Assembly (NCBI GenBank): GCA_037176705.1
Contig: CM073886.1
Span: 5,456,001 to 5,520,000 of the forward strand
Length of the DNA stretch: 64,000 nt
Origin: Molossus alvarezi
Taxonomy: Eukaryota > Chordata > Mammalia > Chiroptera > Molossidae
Reading direction: 5' to 3'
Both the position numbers and the translations under genes were made by a program. The notes beneath the pieces were generated by a model. The model had not been told where the DNA came from. It did not search any database and saw only the letters and a program-made list of their open reading frames with translations. Below are positions 11,246-23,587 of the stretch, in pieces (position 1 is the first letter of the stretch; every line of letters begins with the position of its first letter).

Positions 11246-12387
11246 TCAGAGATTTACCCTCCCCAGAAGTCCTGCCGGCTACTACAGACCACAGTTTGAG
11301 TAGCTAAGGCGTGGGTGTCACGGGACTCTGCAGTGAGAGACAGCTTCCAGGCATCAGAGCGGCCGGGCACACCCTCCCCGCGTCTGCTTTGGGCCCCTGA
11401 GCAGCTGGTACTGGGCCTTCCAGTGACCGTGCTAGCTTCCTGTCCCTCGGTCAGGACAGGAGTTCTTTCCAGAAGGACCTTAGAGAGGTCTGGTTGACTT
11501 TCTCCGAGTATTGAAAGCCTTTTATTATTAGAGGAATAAATGCCTTTTAAAAAGTCTCAATTAGTTAAACTTCTGTGATGGGTATGTGGATATTTGTCAT
11601 AGTATTTCCTGTATGTTTCAAATTTTGAAATTAAAAAATAAAAAACCTATTACGTAAAAATAATAGCTGTCCAATTGAGATGAGGAAAATCGCAAAGGAA
11701 GGAATAAATTGCCCATAATTGCACTGCCCAGTAGACATGCCTTTGGGTACTTACTCTTTCAGTCTCTTTTCTTGTTAAAAAGAAAGCTTTACATTTGCAT
11801 TATTGAAGTACACACTTGTAATTTCTCTCCTTCATAAATCCCAACTGAAATGGTCACAGGGAAGTAGGTGAAGACGGGTCGGTGAGGGCAGACCCATCAG
11901 CTCTGAGAGACAGGGAGGCCTGGGGAGCAGCACCCCGCGGGGGCCCACGGCGTGGCCCGAGCTCCCGCCGTGGGCACAGGGCAGGACACGGAGTTGCTGG
12001 CCTCGGCGCAAGCCCTGGACAGCATGCCAGGCCACACGGGGCCCTTCCGCAGCGAGCTCCTGCTGACAGGGCGCTTGGAGAGGGCGCTGCCTACCCGCTT
12101 CGGCTGCCAACGCAGATGCGGATGCGGAGAGCAAACTGCTTGCCCAGCAGGACCCTCTCCTGCAAGGCCCCGCCCCTGGAAACACTTCCTACTTGTCACA
12201 GGTAACCACAGCCCCAATCCAGCAGAAGAAAACTACAGAAATGTACGTTTTTCATCCTCCCTTTGTCTGAAACAAGGTGACTGAACCAGGACCCACAGGC
12301 TCGCTGGCCAGTGTTTTAAACCCAGGAATGGACAAGGAGAGAGAGTCCCAGGAGGAGAGGGTGGGGACTGAGAAGATGCAGAAACGC
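11246..12387. other. Mostly unique; weak old-repeat traces, then GC-rich
   Basis: At 11690-11780 'cccataattgcactgcccag' resembles an ancient LINE 3'UTR phrase ('cccataatcccaccacccag') that also occurs near 35480. 11880-12180 is GC-rich with overlapping chance frames on both strands. No gene recognised. Confidence 0.4.
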
Positions 12388-12403
12388 AAAGAAAGCTTGT
12401 GTA

Positions 12404-12647
12404 GCCCTGGCCGGTTTGGCTCAGCGGTTGGAGCGTCGGCCTGCGGTACAGAAAGACCCGGGTTCGGTTCCCGCTAAGGGCACGTACCTCGGTTGCAGTT
12501 AGTCCCCGGCACTGGTTGGTCGTGCGGGTGGCAGCCACTCGAAGTGTCCCTTCACATCGATGTTTCTCTCTCTCTCTCTTCCTCTCTCTCCCTCCCGCTC
12601 TATCTGAACAAAAAAATGGAAAAATATCCTCGGGTGAGGATAAAAAA
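12404..12647 (+). mobile_element. Bat SINE (long-tail subfamily), well preserved
   Basis: A box 'tggctcagcgg' at 12417-12427 and B box 'ggttcggttcc' at 12461-12471 are intact RNA polymerase III promoter boxes. It ends 'cctcgggtgaggataaa' plus the A tail. Perfect 16-bp TSD 'aaagaaagcttgtgta' at 12388-12403 and 12648-12663, so a relatively recent insertion. Confidence 0.95.
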
Positions 12648-12663
12648 AAAGAAAGCTTGTGTA

Positions 12664-13433
12664 AGAGGCTCTTGTGAGACAGACCAGAAAAGTGAGAAAG
12701 CATTTGATAATAATTCCTATTTCTTGTTTTCTTGAGAATTAAAAACACATTACCTTTAATAAAAAGACAGGAGTTAAGAAATACAGTCTTCAGCCAAAAG
12801 AGGCTATAGGTTTGGATGTAGACAACTCAGTGAAACCTTGACTGTGCCGTCAGGGTGCGATTGACCTGGCCTTGGATGGTTTCTTCATCTGCATTTCCGC
12901 TGATGATGACGGTCCTTCTGTCACAATATTCTCAAGATGACGGTGATGATACGTCAGATGTTCAGCAAAGCTGTCACTAATATTACAGATTCTTTTTTCT
13001 TGTTTACAAAAGAAAACAAAACATACCAAGTTTTAAATGCACAGCTTCTGGTTTCCAGGGGTGAACAGAGCCCACATGCTACCTTATTCCCTCCCAAACC
13101 CCAGAGATGATGCAAAGGACCATTCTTCGGAGCTCTGGGAGAGAGAGAAAGTCACGCCCAGTAGATGCGAAGCTGGAGTTCCCGGGAGCTGGGACAGAAA
13201 ACTCCATGAGGCGGAGCCTCTCTGGGATGTGGGGCTGACCGCTGCTTAGCAACGGGCCTCCCCTCCCAGGAGGCAGTGCTGGCCTCGAGGAGGATGAGGA
13301 GAAGGAGCTGCCGAGTCTGGGACTGGTAAGGGATGGAATAAGCCCTTCGAGAATTTATTAAATGTTTCCTTGGGTCCAAGGGTGTGTGTCAGTTGTTCCT
13401 TCAGAAGGTGGGAGCAGTTGACAGGAGTTACAC
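12664..13433. other. Unique sequence
   Basis: No gene or repeat recognised. 12895-12960 has short 'gatgacggt' repeats without a clear period. Confidence 0.4.
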
Positions 13434-13482
13434 AGTGTGCGTGCACGTGTGTGTGCATGTGTATGTGCGTGTGTGTGTGTGT
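13434..13482. repeat. TG/CG microsatellite
   Basis: About 50 bp of interrupted (TG)n with 'gtgcgtgcacgtgtgtgtgc', alternating purine-pyrimidine throughout. Confidence 0.85.
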
Positions 13483-15057
13483 TCCAAGTTCTTAGGCTCA
13501 GCCATGGAGCTTCTGTCTATGGAGGTGACCAGATGGACTTGAGGAGCACAGGAGACAGGAGCCCCCTCAAATACAGGCATGTACACCTGCAGCCCCAGGC
13601 TCCACGGCAGCTGTCCTTGTCCCCCAGGGCCACACTTCTCCCCAGAGCAGAGGACTCGGATCATTTCTGTGGTCCTCACTACACCGCAGCCCACTCCACA
13701 AAGCAAGGACAATTTACAGGTGCAGTTCGTGGGCTGTTCCATAGGAACCACAGTCATAACTGCATGTCAAGTGTTGTGCATCTCAGTGATGGGAAGCAGT
13801 AACCACTGCCCCCTGCTGTTTCATTTTTTAATGTGCATATTACACGTCCCATCCCATGCTCCTCTACCGTCCCTCGGCGGCTTCCGGCTGTGGCCCCACC
13901 TCTGCCAGTACTGGCTTCTCCAGCCCCCAATCTAGGCATTCACTCCTGATGCTGCCTCGGGTACGGTGGCTTTTTACGGACAGGGGTAGACCACCAACCA
14001 CTGGCCTGGACCCTGCAGAAACAGAGCAGCCACCAACTTTTATGATTGGGAGCCCCCCAAAAAAGACCCAGCCAAGAAAGCCTCCCCAGTGCCGAGGTTT
14101 GCTCAGCTCATTTTGCACAAACTGAAGCCCATGGCCTTTGGCCTGACAAACCCAGTCCATTCGGAGAATATCTGGTTCCTTCAGCCCAGTGCTACAGGCT
14201 CTTGGGAAGGACTGACCGAGCGGTTTTTAGCCAGAATCTGTCCTTAGAGTTCTTCTGCTCTACATTCCAGGACATGAATCAATACAGGACTCACTGTAAC
14301 AAGTGTCGGGAAAGTGGTGTGGCTGTCCGGGGCCATGGCAGGTAGGTTGAGGCACCATGCCTAGCAGGCTTTCGTATGTCCACTCCTGGGTGAGAGAGGA
14401 GTGTAGCCTTCTTCTGATGGAAGTGAGGAAGACCTCCCAGGAGATGAGAGGTTAGGGGCTGGCTGAGCAAGAGAAGGCAAGAACAATCAAAGGGGGGTGT
14501 CGCCTTCTGGTGGTGGGACTGAGCCCACCTGCCTTGTCCATCTCAGGTCCCAGCTCAGCCAACACCCAGTGACCACAGCCAAGTAGTGGAGCACAGAATG
14601 TAGCAAGGCAAGGACCTGGCTTTTCCTGGGAGACCCAGAGCCAGGCCCTCCATAACCCAGGCTAGAGCACAGCCAAATCCAGAACTCAGTGCACTAGTAA
14701 CTCTGAATTCATTCTTGCCTAAAATCCACAACCAGGGCTCAAATCCCAAGCCCATGTCCACGGCATCAAGCTATTGGAAACCATCATCCAAAATGGCTCC
14801 TGATCTAAATCCAGAACCTCTGACCCAGTACCTCTCTACTGGAAGGAAAATGAGCTCAGATTAGACGTGTCTCATCACACCTCAGAACACCTTATTCTAC
14901 ATAGACATTCCATTCTCTGGGGAAAGAGACTATGTTCCATCGACTGGGAAACCCCAAGGTTGGCACAGGGCCCAGCACAAGAAATGCTCACCCCATGACT
15001 AGATGGGAAACATAGAGTCTACTAAGAAGAAGGTGATCTGTGGGGTCCATCAGACCC
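13483..15057. other. Unique sequence, no supported gene
   Basis: Nothing recognised with confidence. A splice-site-flanked 71-nt frame at 14271-14341 is noted as a weak finding. 14930-14985 ('ggcacagggcccagcacaag') vaguely resembles the end of an L2 element. Confidence 0.4.
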
Positions 15058-15185
15058 AGATGAGAATCCCGACTCTGCCACTTCTTAGCCATGTGACCTT
15101 GAACACGTCCTTCCCCTCCCTTGGCTGTGGCATAGTGTCTACAGGGAGAGAGAAGCCAGAACAGTGAGCCTCAGCTCTCTGGCAC
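15058..15185 (+). mobile_element. MIR SINE
   Basis: Contains the MIR core order: 'gaatcccgactctgccactt', 'cttagccatgtgaccttgaa', then a 'ctccc.ttggctg' stretch. Ancient mammalian SINE, heavily diverged. Confidence 0.75.
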
Positions 15186-15782
15186 AGAGCATTGGTCTCC
15201 TCTTCCTTTCTCCAAGGGCAACATCTCCGAGGATGGTATTAATCTATTTTTCCCATCCATCTCTGAGTGTAGAACCCTCAGAGGGTTTCAGATTCCTGGA
15301 GTCCTTGTGACCAGCCTGCTGCCCGATATTCCACCGTGCATCCTTCCGGTGCCTCTGTGTGCGGTATCTACCGCCACAATACAATGATGTGACAGTCAGA
15401 ACTCCAGGGCCTACAGCAGTAGACATTGATCATTGCTCATGGGTCCTGGGTTGGCTGAGCTGTTCTGCTGATCTGGGCCACCTTCGGCTGACCTTGGGCA
15501 TTAGCTCTGCTCCATAGGGTTCGCCCTCCAGCCAGCCAACCTGGACTACTTCCCAGGGCAGTAACATGTTCTGAGGGATGGATGTGGGCTCAGACCTGAC
15601 ACACTGAGAGAGAGAATAACAAAACCAGCTCGGTTTCCAGGGTGAAGTGCCTCTTGATAGGAAAAACTTCAGAGTCATCTTGCAAGGGAAAAGGATTCTG
15701 TAATCAATTCATTATTCCTTATTTGTCTCCTTCAGTCCCTGGTTTTGAGAAGGTATCCTAACAGGCTGGAAGGAACCATATT

Positions 15783-15895
15783 CTTGGGCTGGAGTCAGAA
15801 GTAGTTGGGTTCTAACGTTGGCTCTAGTATGACTCAGCCTCTCTGGACCTCAGTTTCCTCATCTGTACAGTGCTGTCAACAGGAAGGACTTCTGA
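15783..15895 (+). mobile_element. MIR SINE
   Basis: Has 'ggagtcagaagtagttgggt' then 'tgactcagcctctctggacc' and 'tcagtttcctcatctgtaca', the standard MIR sequence order. Confidence 0.85.
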
Positions 15896-17519
15896 TGCCT
15901 TGATCTATTCCCATTACTCCACTGGGACATGCCCAGCCCTCTGGTAGTAAGTACAGGAAGAAAAATCTAAGCAGCAGATTGTCAAAGTCACTGGTTGCTG
16001 GCGCTGAGCCTCCTGCCCTGCAGAGGGAGGGCCGACTCAGTACTGCCCACCTCAGATCATGGCTGACCCGGGACACCCAGTGTTCAAAGCCAAGTGCAAA
16101 GCCACGGGTCACCAGGAAGCTGGACATCAGCCACTTCCTTGGAAAACGTGTCTCCAGGCAGCTCTGCCTGGGGTAGAAAGAAAGTCAATGTGGATAAACA
16201 CTGCACGATTTATCCACCGTTCCATGTTTACCGGAGTCTGTGGCAGACCCCAGGCCGAGTTCACTCAGGGGAACTCCTCCGGACACAGACGCTGCCCGGC
16301 CTGCGGGCTCCCTAGGCCTTGCCCGCCGAGCCGCACTCCGCCCTTCCTCCAGTTAGCGTTTGTTCCACTCGCATCATCTCGCTGAAAGGTTATTGTCCTG
16401 CAGTGAAAGTCCGTTACTCAGGCAACCAGAAGAAAGCCTGTGCAGGTTCAGCCTCTCCTGACATCTAAATTCCACTTCATTAAAATCCACCCTTGGGGTC
16501 ACAGGACAAAAATCATCCCATAGTTGCACACACCTTAGTTCCCCGCTTAGTCTTTCTCCAGACAAGACTTAGCTGAGCTCCATGCTCCTCCTGAACGGAC
16601 TCCCACAACTCATTCTACTTCGACTCAGCAGCGGCGTATCCATCTCCTCTCAGCCAATCTCCCTGCGATCAATACCGCCTCCTCAAGACCCACCGCGTGG
16701 GGCCGGGACCAGGTGAAACGGATGATGCCTTTCGGTTCTTAGTACAGTGCCCAGTACCTTGCAAACAACTCAGTCAAGAGTAGCAACCAGCCTCACTATT
16801 AGTATTAATGTCAGTGTGAGTATTAGTCTGTCACCAGCCCTTGGAAGTCACTGCGGTCTTCACATTAGTTATGTCCACATCCTGCTTCCTCTTCAAGGCG
16901 AGGAGCACCCTCCCACCCAGGTGCTCCGTGCTGTCCTCCCGGGACGTGGCCCTCGCCTCTGCGGGCTTCCAACCAGCAGGTAGCCCAGGTCAAGGAACTG
17001 CTACTGTCTCCGTTGGTAAAGAAGTTCTGGGCCAAGTCCAGGGAGGAAGAGAGAAGCATTTTCTGTGTTGACTCCTGACCCAGGCAGAAGCCAGTGCCAT
17101 GGGAGTGGGTGGCCCTGGCGGGGCACCGATGGGTCTCCCTGCAGAGCTAAGGTGAGGACACCAACAACGGGCAGGAAAGGAATATGGTACAAATGTTCTG
17201 CTGAAATAGCTGTAAATAGGGAAAGTCGATGGCGTGGAGAGAAAAGCATGTTAACAGCAAGTTGTTCTTGCAACATCCGGCTCACACCTTGTTTTCGTCA
17301 GACGCTGCTTACAGGAAGGAAGGTGTGGTGGTGCTCACGGCACCACCAGGCATGGAGAACCGCCCTGCCGGTAAATGCGCATGCTCAGGGGCAGCAAGTG
17401 CTCTGGGACTCCTCAGGGACATCCTGGGACCAAGTACAGACTCGCCTCACTCAAACAGAAAGGCTGCCGTCCCACCTGTCATCCTCTGTCTAACTCAGTT
17501 CTTAGCCCACCAAAAATAG
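15896..17519. other. Unique sequence
   Basis: No gene or repeat family recognised. Composition is mixed. Small frames overlap in several phases and give no domain signal. The 15190-15780 stretch before the second MIR is likewise unassigned, though 15430-15500 ('gctcatgggtcctgggttgg') may be an old DNA-transposon or LTR relic. Confidence 0.4.
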
Positions 17520-17790
17520 AGCCCTGGCCACTTTGGCTCAACAGTTAGAGCATTGGCCTGCAGACCAAAGCTTTGGTCACGGGTTCAATTCCCGTCAAGG
17601 GCACGTACCTGGGCTACAGGTTTGTCCCCAGCCCTGATCAGGGTCGTGCGGGAGGCAACCAATCAATGTGTCTCTCTCATATCGATGTTTTCCTCTCTTT
17701 CTCTCTCCCTTCCTCCTTTCCTCTCTAAAAAAATCTATGAGAAAAAATCCTCTGGTGAGGAGTAAATAAATAAATAAATAAATAAATAGT
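17520..17790 (+). mobile_element. Bat SINE, intermediate type, with AAAT tail repeat
   Basis: Head 'gccctggccactttggctca', B box 'ggttcaattcc', tail 'atcctctggtgaggagtaaa' running into (AAAT)n at 17763-17788. Only a short possible TSD ('aaatag'). The A-rich tail has become a tetranucleotide microsatellite. Confidence 0.9.
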
Positions 17791-17833
17791 GGATATGAAT
17801 CCCTGTCTTAAAAGTCAAGAATAGTCACATCTC

Positions 17834-19772
17834 GGCTCACACTTCAGACTTTCCTAAAACCTCTCAAACAAATGGCATCTGGCCCCGGCGTGCCTCATGC
17901 CCCTTGCGAAGTGGCCCCAGGCTCAACACTAGTGGCACAGCTTGGTTCACAGCGTGGCCTCTCCTGGGAACCTTCAAGCCCAGCACAAGTAGCAGGCAGC
18001 TGCAGATTGCTCCGTAGCTCAAGCCAAGTGGCCCTGGGCAGAACACAGGCAACGGCTGACCTTGGCTTACATGTCCCAGGAGGCCCAGAGCCAGCGCACC
18101 CCATGGTCAGCTTCAGACCATGGCAAAACAGCACTCAACCCCTCCACAGCAACAGACTCAAGGGACAGGCTCAGCAGGAACCACGGCCCCTGAAGTAAGT
18201 CCCGCTCTGTGGCACAGGCCCATGCACAGCTGATCCTTCTTGGTTGTCAATGGTCTCAGCCAGTCCTTGCCGTCAATCAGCTTGGGAGTAAATCCCTCCC
18301 ATTGACACATCAACAGCAATCAAAGTTCAAGTACAACAGGAGGGTATACACATGAGGGATGGGGCACAACTGGAGGGCCCAGTTTGGGTGATCAGGGAGG
18401 CTGTGCCACTGGACCTTACAGGATACCTACTACATTAGGCCACTCTACCAAGCCCAGGAGATGTAGTAGCTCTACCCAATACATAGAAACAAACACAGGA
18501 GGCAGCCAAAATGAGGAGACAAAGAAACAGGTCCCAAATGAAAGAAACCAAACTCCAGAAAAAGAACTAAACAAAATGGAGAGAAGCCATCTACCAGATG
18601 CAGAGTTCAAAACACTGGTTATAAGGATCCTCAAGGAACTTAGTCAGAACTTCAACAGTATAAAAAAGGACATAGAAACCATAAAAAATACCTATCAGAA
18701 ATGAAGGATACACTAACTGGAATGAATAAGTTACAGCTAATCAACAGTAGAGTAGATGAAACAGAGAATCAAATCAATGATTTGGAATATAAGGAAGCAA
18801 AAAACACCCAATCAGAACATAATAAAAAAAAAGAATCCAAAAAAATAAGAATGTAAGAAGCCTCTGGGACAAGTTCGAGTGTACCAACATTCACATTATG
18901 AAGGTGCTGAGAACAGAAGAGAGCAAGAAATTGAAAACATGTTTGAAAAAATGACAGAAAACTTTGGTAATCCTGATGAAGGAAACAGATATACAAGTCC
19001 AGGAAATAGACATATAAGTCCAGGAAACAGAGTCCCAAACAAGATGAACCCAAAGAGGCCCACACTAAGATACATCATAATTAAAATGCCAAATGTTAAA
19101 GACAAAGAGAGAATCTTAAAAGCATTAAGAGAAAAGCAGTTAGTTCCCTACAGGGGAGCTCCCATGAGATTATTAGAATTTCTCAACAGAAATTTTGCAG
19201 GGATTGGCAAGAAATATTCAAAGTGATGAAAAGCAGGGACCTGCAACCAAGATTACTTACCCAGCAAGACTATCATTTAGAATCAAAGGACAGATAAAGA
19301 GCTTCCCAGACAAGAAAAAGCTAAAGGAGTTCAGCACCACCAAACCAGTATCACATGAAATGTTAAAGGGTCTTCTTTAAGAAGAAGAAAAAAGATTAAA
19401 AATATAAATAATAAAATGGCAATAAATACATATTTATCAACAATTGAATCTAATAAAAACAAAAAAGCAGAACAGAAACAGACCACAGATAGAGCATTTT
19501 AACAGCTGCCCGACGGGAAAGGTGCTGGGGGAGGGGTGGGGGGGAGGGATTAAGCGTTCGAATTGGCTGTTACAGAACAGTCATGGGGATGTAAAGTAGA
19601 GCATAAGGAATATGCAAAGAACAATGTATGGTGTCAGGCGGGTACTAGATTTATCGGGATGATCACTTAATAAGTTATACAATGTCTCATCGCTGGGGTG
19701 TACACCTAAAACTAATATAATATTGTACGTCAACTGTAATTGAAAAATAAAAAATGATTTACATTTTTAAAA
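17834..19772 (+). mobile_element. HAL1 (half-L1) element: 5'UTR, ORF1, 3'UTR, no ORF2
   Basis: 5'UTR 17834-18510, ORF1 remnant 18511 to about 19390, then immediately an L1-type 3'UTR ('tcaacaattgaatctaataa', 'ggtgtacacctaaaactaat') ending 'attgaaaaataaaaaatg' and an A-rich tail. ORF2 is absent and there is no gap where it should be. Imperfect 14-bp TSD (13 of 14) at 17820-17833 and 19773-19786. The layout matches HAL1 elements, which borrow the L1 machinery. Confidence 0.8.
18511..19390 (+). pseudogene. HAL1/L1 ORF1 (RNA-binding protein) remnant
   Basis: ORF1 starts 'atgaggagacaaagaaacag' (MRRQRNRSQ). A frameshift lies soon after, because the readable continuation ('NKMERSHLPDAEFKTLVIR') is in another frame (18384-18704). 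The C-terminal part carries 'RPTLRYIIIKMPNVKDKERI' and 'FPDKKKLKEFSTTKP', hallmarks of the L1 ORF1 RRM/C-terminal region. In active elements it coats the RNA as a trimer. Here it is broken by frameshifts and stops. Confidence 0.82.
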
Positions 19773-19786
19773 AATGGTCACATCTC

Positions 19787-20869
19787 TCTCTATTCCTTAA
19801 GCAGCTAATTTCCCATTCTGAGCCTCATGGTGCTGGCAGGAACCTCCCTCTCAGTTTCTCAGGGGCTCCCTCTGCTCAACCCAGACTACGGTGTGCAGGG
19901 GTCTTCCACAGCCAAGGCACAGGCACAAGGTCTCCGGTCACCTTCCCCCGAGAGTTCCGCCATTCCTTCTGCGTGCTGTCTTCAGCTCTGAGCTCTCTCT
20001 GCTGCGTCCACCCCTCTGGGACACAAGGCCACGGGGCCACGCACGAGGCTGGGAACACAGGTCCCTACAGTCGCTGTCCATGGACACACCACTTATCCAT
20101 CTCTCCTGGGGTTGTTCTCCTTTCCACTGTTCCAGGGACCCCCTGGCCTCTGCCTCTTCCCCGCCCAGGGGGATCTGTTTTTCTTAGTCTGAGGGAAGCG
20201 CCTCCCTTTCCTCCCTGAGCCTTCCAAGCCACTCTGCTCCTCTCACAGACCTACCTCCAATATGTTTAGGTTTCTAGCAACAGCTACAAAGACTTCGGGG
20301 AATACTTCACCCCGACACAGTCCTCCCGAGGCAATCCAACACCGAGCCTGCCACCGCCTGCACGGAAGGAAGAAAAGGGGAGAAAGTTAACAAATTAACA
20401 TGTCCCAGTACTATCCAAGCGCCAGCCTTTAGAGACGCCTGACCACGTGTCATACCGACCCAGATGGCCTGTCCTTGCAGGAGCACACCTGCACCCAGAG
20501 AGTTGATGGCCTGTCGCACCAAGCCTTGGAGATACTCACTTGCCTGACCGCTCCTTGCTGGCTCAGCCTCCCACGCTGGAGGGTGTGAGGGAGGAGATAG
20601 GATGAAGAGTTTCTGGAAGCTCGGGAAGAGCTGGGCAGGATCCCTCATGGGCTGACCCCATCCTGCACTTTCCCACATAATTCTCTCTTGAACTTTAGCC
20701 ATCACTCTGAAGAATAAAATCACCATGCTGCATGTACCCACAATGTATGTGGCAACATAAAGCCATAGCCAATCTTGGCATCTATTCAGTCACTCCCCAA
20801 AGTCAGTGGTGGCCCGCCCCGCGCCCGAGGCCCGCTCCGCGCCCAGGGCCCAGAGCCTCCAAAAACCCA
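19787..20869. other. Unique sequence
   Basis: No gene or repeat recognised. A 154-codon + frame at 19754-20218 begins inside the HAL1 tail and has no domain. 20810-20860 is locally GC-rich ('gccccgcgcccgaggcccgc'). Confidence 0.4.
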
Positions 20870-21380
20870 TCCACTTCCCCACGTGCTTCACTGATCTCAG
20901 AGGCTTGCTGTGTGCCAGGCACTGTTCTGGGCTCTAGCAACACAACAGCAGATGTGAGGTAGCAAAGACGTCTCATGGAAATAACACTTTATGGAGGAAG
21001 ACATAAAGATAAACAGGTAAACAAATAAATTAACGACAGAAAATTAAATATAGCAGGGGGTTGGAGAAGGATGGGGATCAGGGAAGGTTCCCTAACGAGG
21101 CGACCTTGAGCAAAGCTGAGAAGGCGAGATGATGGGGAGAACAGCATGCACGCAGAGGGGGAGCAGTGGGGTTGTGCTGGGTGTGCCAGTGTGGCCAAGC
21201 ATGAGTCTCAAGGACAAGAGGGTTGGAGGTGAAGGTCATAAGACATGAAAAGGCCAGACCCACGGAGCCACTGGAGCAAGGATTCTAGCTCTGTTCTGGG
21301 TGCCATGAGGAACCACTGGAGAGTTCTAATTAGGAGAGCATGTGATTCACTTCAAAACCATCTCTCAGATTCAAGTGTGT
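20870..21380 (+). mobile_element. Ancient interspersed repeat, family unresolved
   Basis: Shows the familiar mammalian repeat wording 'gtgtgccaggcactgttctg', then 'aataaattaacgacagaaaa', 'gatcagggaaggttccctaa', 'tggccaagcatgagtctcaa' and 'atgaggaaccactggagagt'. I recognise the pattern but not which Dfam family it belongs to. A second copy is at 62030-62490. Confidence 0.6.
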
Positions 21381-21907
21381 CAAATGGATTGTTCTGGAAA
21401 GATGAATATTCATGCTCCCTCGTTGCCTGTTTGGTATGATCCAGAGCTTAGATTTCTAACCAGGTGGTTTCCTGGGTTGGGAAAGTTTCCCACCAAACTG
21501 GGATCTCACTGGGTCTGAGTACAACTAGTCTTGGGGACAGAGGGTGATGACGGGACACTCATTCCACATCCCAGTGGCACCGGGCTGTGCTCCCAGGGCA
21601 AGCTCATTTATTCCAAGACGGTCCATTTTTACTCTAGATCACTTTTACTACCAGCTTGATTTTCCTAATAACAACTTTTCTTTGAATAAAACATGAGTCC
21701 ATATACCTCTTGCTTGAACTTACTTTCCTTTAATGAAAAAAGAGTTAGAAAATCAGAAAACTGAGGTCTTCATAAGAGCCAGAGATAATTCTCTGCCCAG
21801 TGCCTGCCATTCTCTCTCACTTCTGCCTCATTTACTAGATGCTCCTTGTGGAAGAGACTCCTTTTGAGGAAAGGTGCAATGAGCCCCCCACCTAAGTCAT
21901 GCCAGGG

Positions 21908-22034
21908 TGTATTAGTCAGCACAGGGTAGCTGCTATAACAAATGACCCCAACATCCTAGTAACTTAACAATAAAACTTTATATTTTGCTTACATAGTACA
22001 TGGCAGAGTATATCTTGGCCAATCCTCCACTTGA
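21908..22034 (-). mobile_element. Ancient repeat with 'gctgctataacaaa' end
   Basis: Begins 'gtgtattagtcagcacaggg' then 'tagctgctataacaaatgac' and 'agtaacttaacaataaaact'. The same end motif starts repeats at 26015 and about 30580. Read in reverse it gives the 'gtt..taagccac..tgttatagcagc' ending of old LTRs, so an LTR-type origin is likely. Confidence 0.5.
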
Positions 22035-22255
22035 AAGGTGAGACCTTTTTCCCCTCCCATCAAATCTGGGTTAGCCCCTAGGATTGGCTTGGCCAATGGA
22101 GTTTGGAAGAAGTGACACTGTACCAAGTCTAGGCCTGGGCTTTAGGAGGTGCACAGCCTCTGCTCACACTCTTGAGTGGAAGCCCAGCACCATATCAGAA
22201 ATCAGACTACCCTGAGGTTTCCATGCTGTAAGGAAGCCCAAGCTAATCATGAGAA
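22035..22255 (+). mobile_element. MLT1-type LTR fragment (ERVL-MaLR)
   Basis: Has 'ttggcttggccaatggagtt', 'ggaagaagtgacactgtacc' and 'aggcctgggctttaggaggt', an order I associate with MLT1 or related LTRs. No coding part. Confidence 0.45.
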
Positions 22256-22296
22256 GAGGTCGCATGAAAAGAGAAAGAGTGGGGGGTGGGGGGTTT

Positions 22297-22463
22297 ACCA
22301 GGTTCGATTCCTGGTCAGAGCACATGCCTGGGTTGTGGGCTTAATCCCCAGTAGCGGGCATGCAAGAGGCAGCCAATGGGTGTTTCTCTCTCAGATCAAT
22401 GTTTCTATCTCTCCTTTCCTCTCTCTCTAAAAAAAATTCATAAAGATGTATTTTTTTTAAAAA
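22297..22463 (+). mobile_element. Bat SINE, 5'-truncated
   Basis: Starts inside the B box ('aggttcgattcctggtcaga'), then 'aatccccagtagcgggcatg', CT tract and A-rich tail. The tRNA head with the A box is missing. It abuts the start of the following L1 fragment. Confidence 0.85.
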
Positions 22464-23587
22464 AGATCCTATACCATGATCAAGTGGGATTTATTCCAGG
22501 GATGCAAAATTTGTACAATGTTTGTAAATCAATTCATGTGATACATCACATAGACGAAATGAAAGATAAAAATCACATGATCATATCAATAGATGCAGAA
22601 AAAGCATTTGATAAAATCTAACACCCATTAATGATTTAAAAAAAAAAAAAAAACTCTCAGCAAAGTGGGAATAAAAACCTATCTCAACATAATAAAGACC
22701 ACATAAGACAAACCTACAGCCAACGTCATACTCATTGGGCAAAAACTAAAAGCATTTCCCTTAAGATGAGGAACAAGACAGGGATATCCACTTTCACCAC
22801 TTTTATTCAACATAGTACTAGAATCCCTAAACATAGCAATCAGATAACAAGAAGAAATAAAAGGCATCCTAATTGGAAAGGAAGAAGTAAAACTGTCATT
22901 ATTCACAAATGAGATGATATTGTACATAGAAAACCTTAAAGACTCCACAAAACAGCTACTAGATCTAATAAATGAATTTGACAAAGTAACAGGATACAAA
23001 ACTAATATTCAGAAATTAGTGGCATTTTATACACCAATAATTAATTATCAGAAAGAGAAATTATTCAAACAATCCCATTTACTATTGCAACAACAACAAA
23101 AAAGCATATACTGTGTTCATGGATAAGAAAAATTAAGATTATTAAAATGTCCATACTACCTAAAACAATCTATAAATTCAACACAATTCCTATTAAAATA
23201 CCAAGGGCATATCTAACAGATCTAGAACAAATATTCCAAAAATTTATATGGAACCAAAAAGACCCCAAATAACCTCAGAAATCTTGAGAAAGAAAATAAA
23301 AGTTGGAGGTATCACACTACCTGATGTCAAACTATACTACAAGGCCATAGTAATCAAAACAGCCTAGTACTGGCACAAGAACAGGCATATACATCAAAGG
23401 AACAGAACAGAGAGTCCAGAAATAAACCCATGCCTTTATAGTCAATTAATATTTGACAAAGAGGGCAAAAACATACAGTGAGGTAAAGATAGTCTCTTTA
23501 ATAAATGGTGCTAGGAAAATTGGTCAGATACATGCAAAAATATAAAACTAAACCACCAACTTACACTATATGCAAGAATAAAGTCAA

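Noticed and set aside
12404..12480. tRNA gene (A and B boxes present, also at 32895 and 51280)
   Set aside because: The boxes belong to the tRNA-derived heads of SINEs. The rest does not fold into a tRNA, and TSDs and A tails mark them as insertions.
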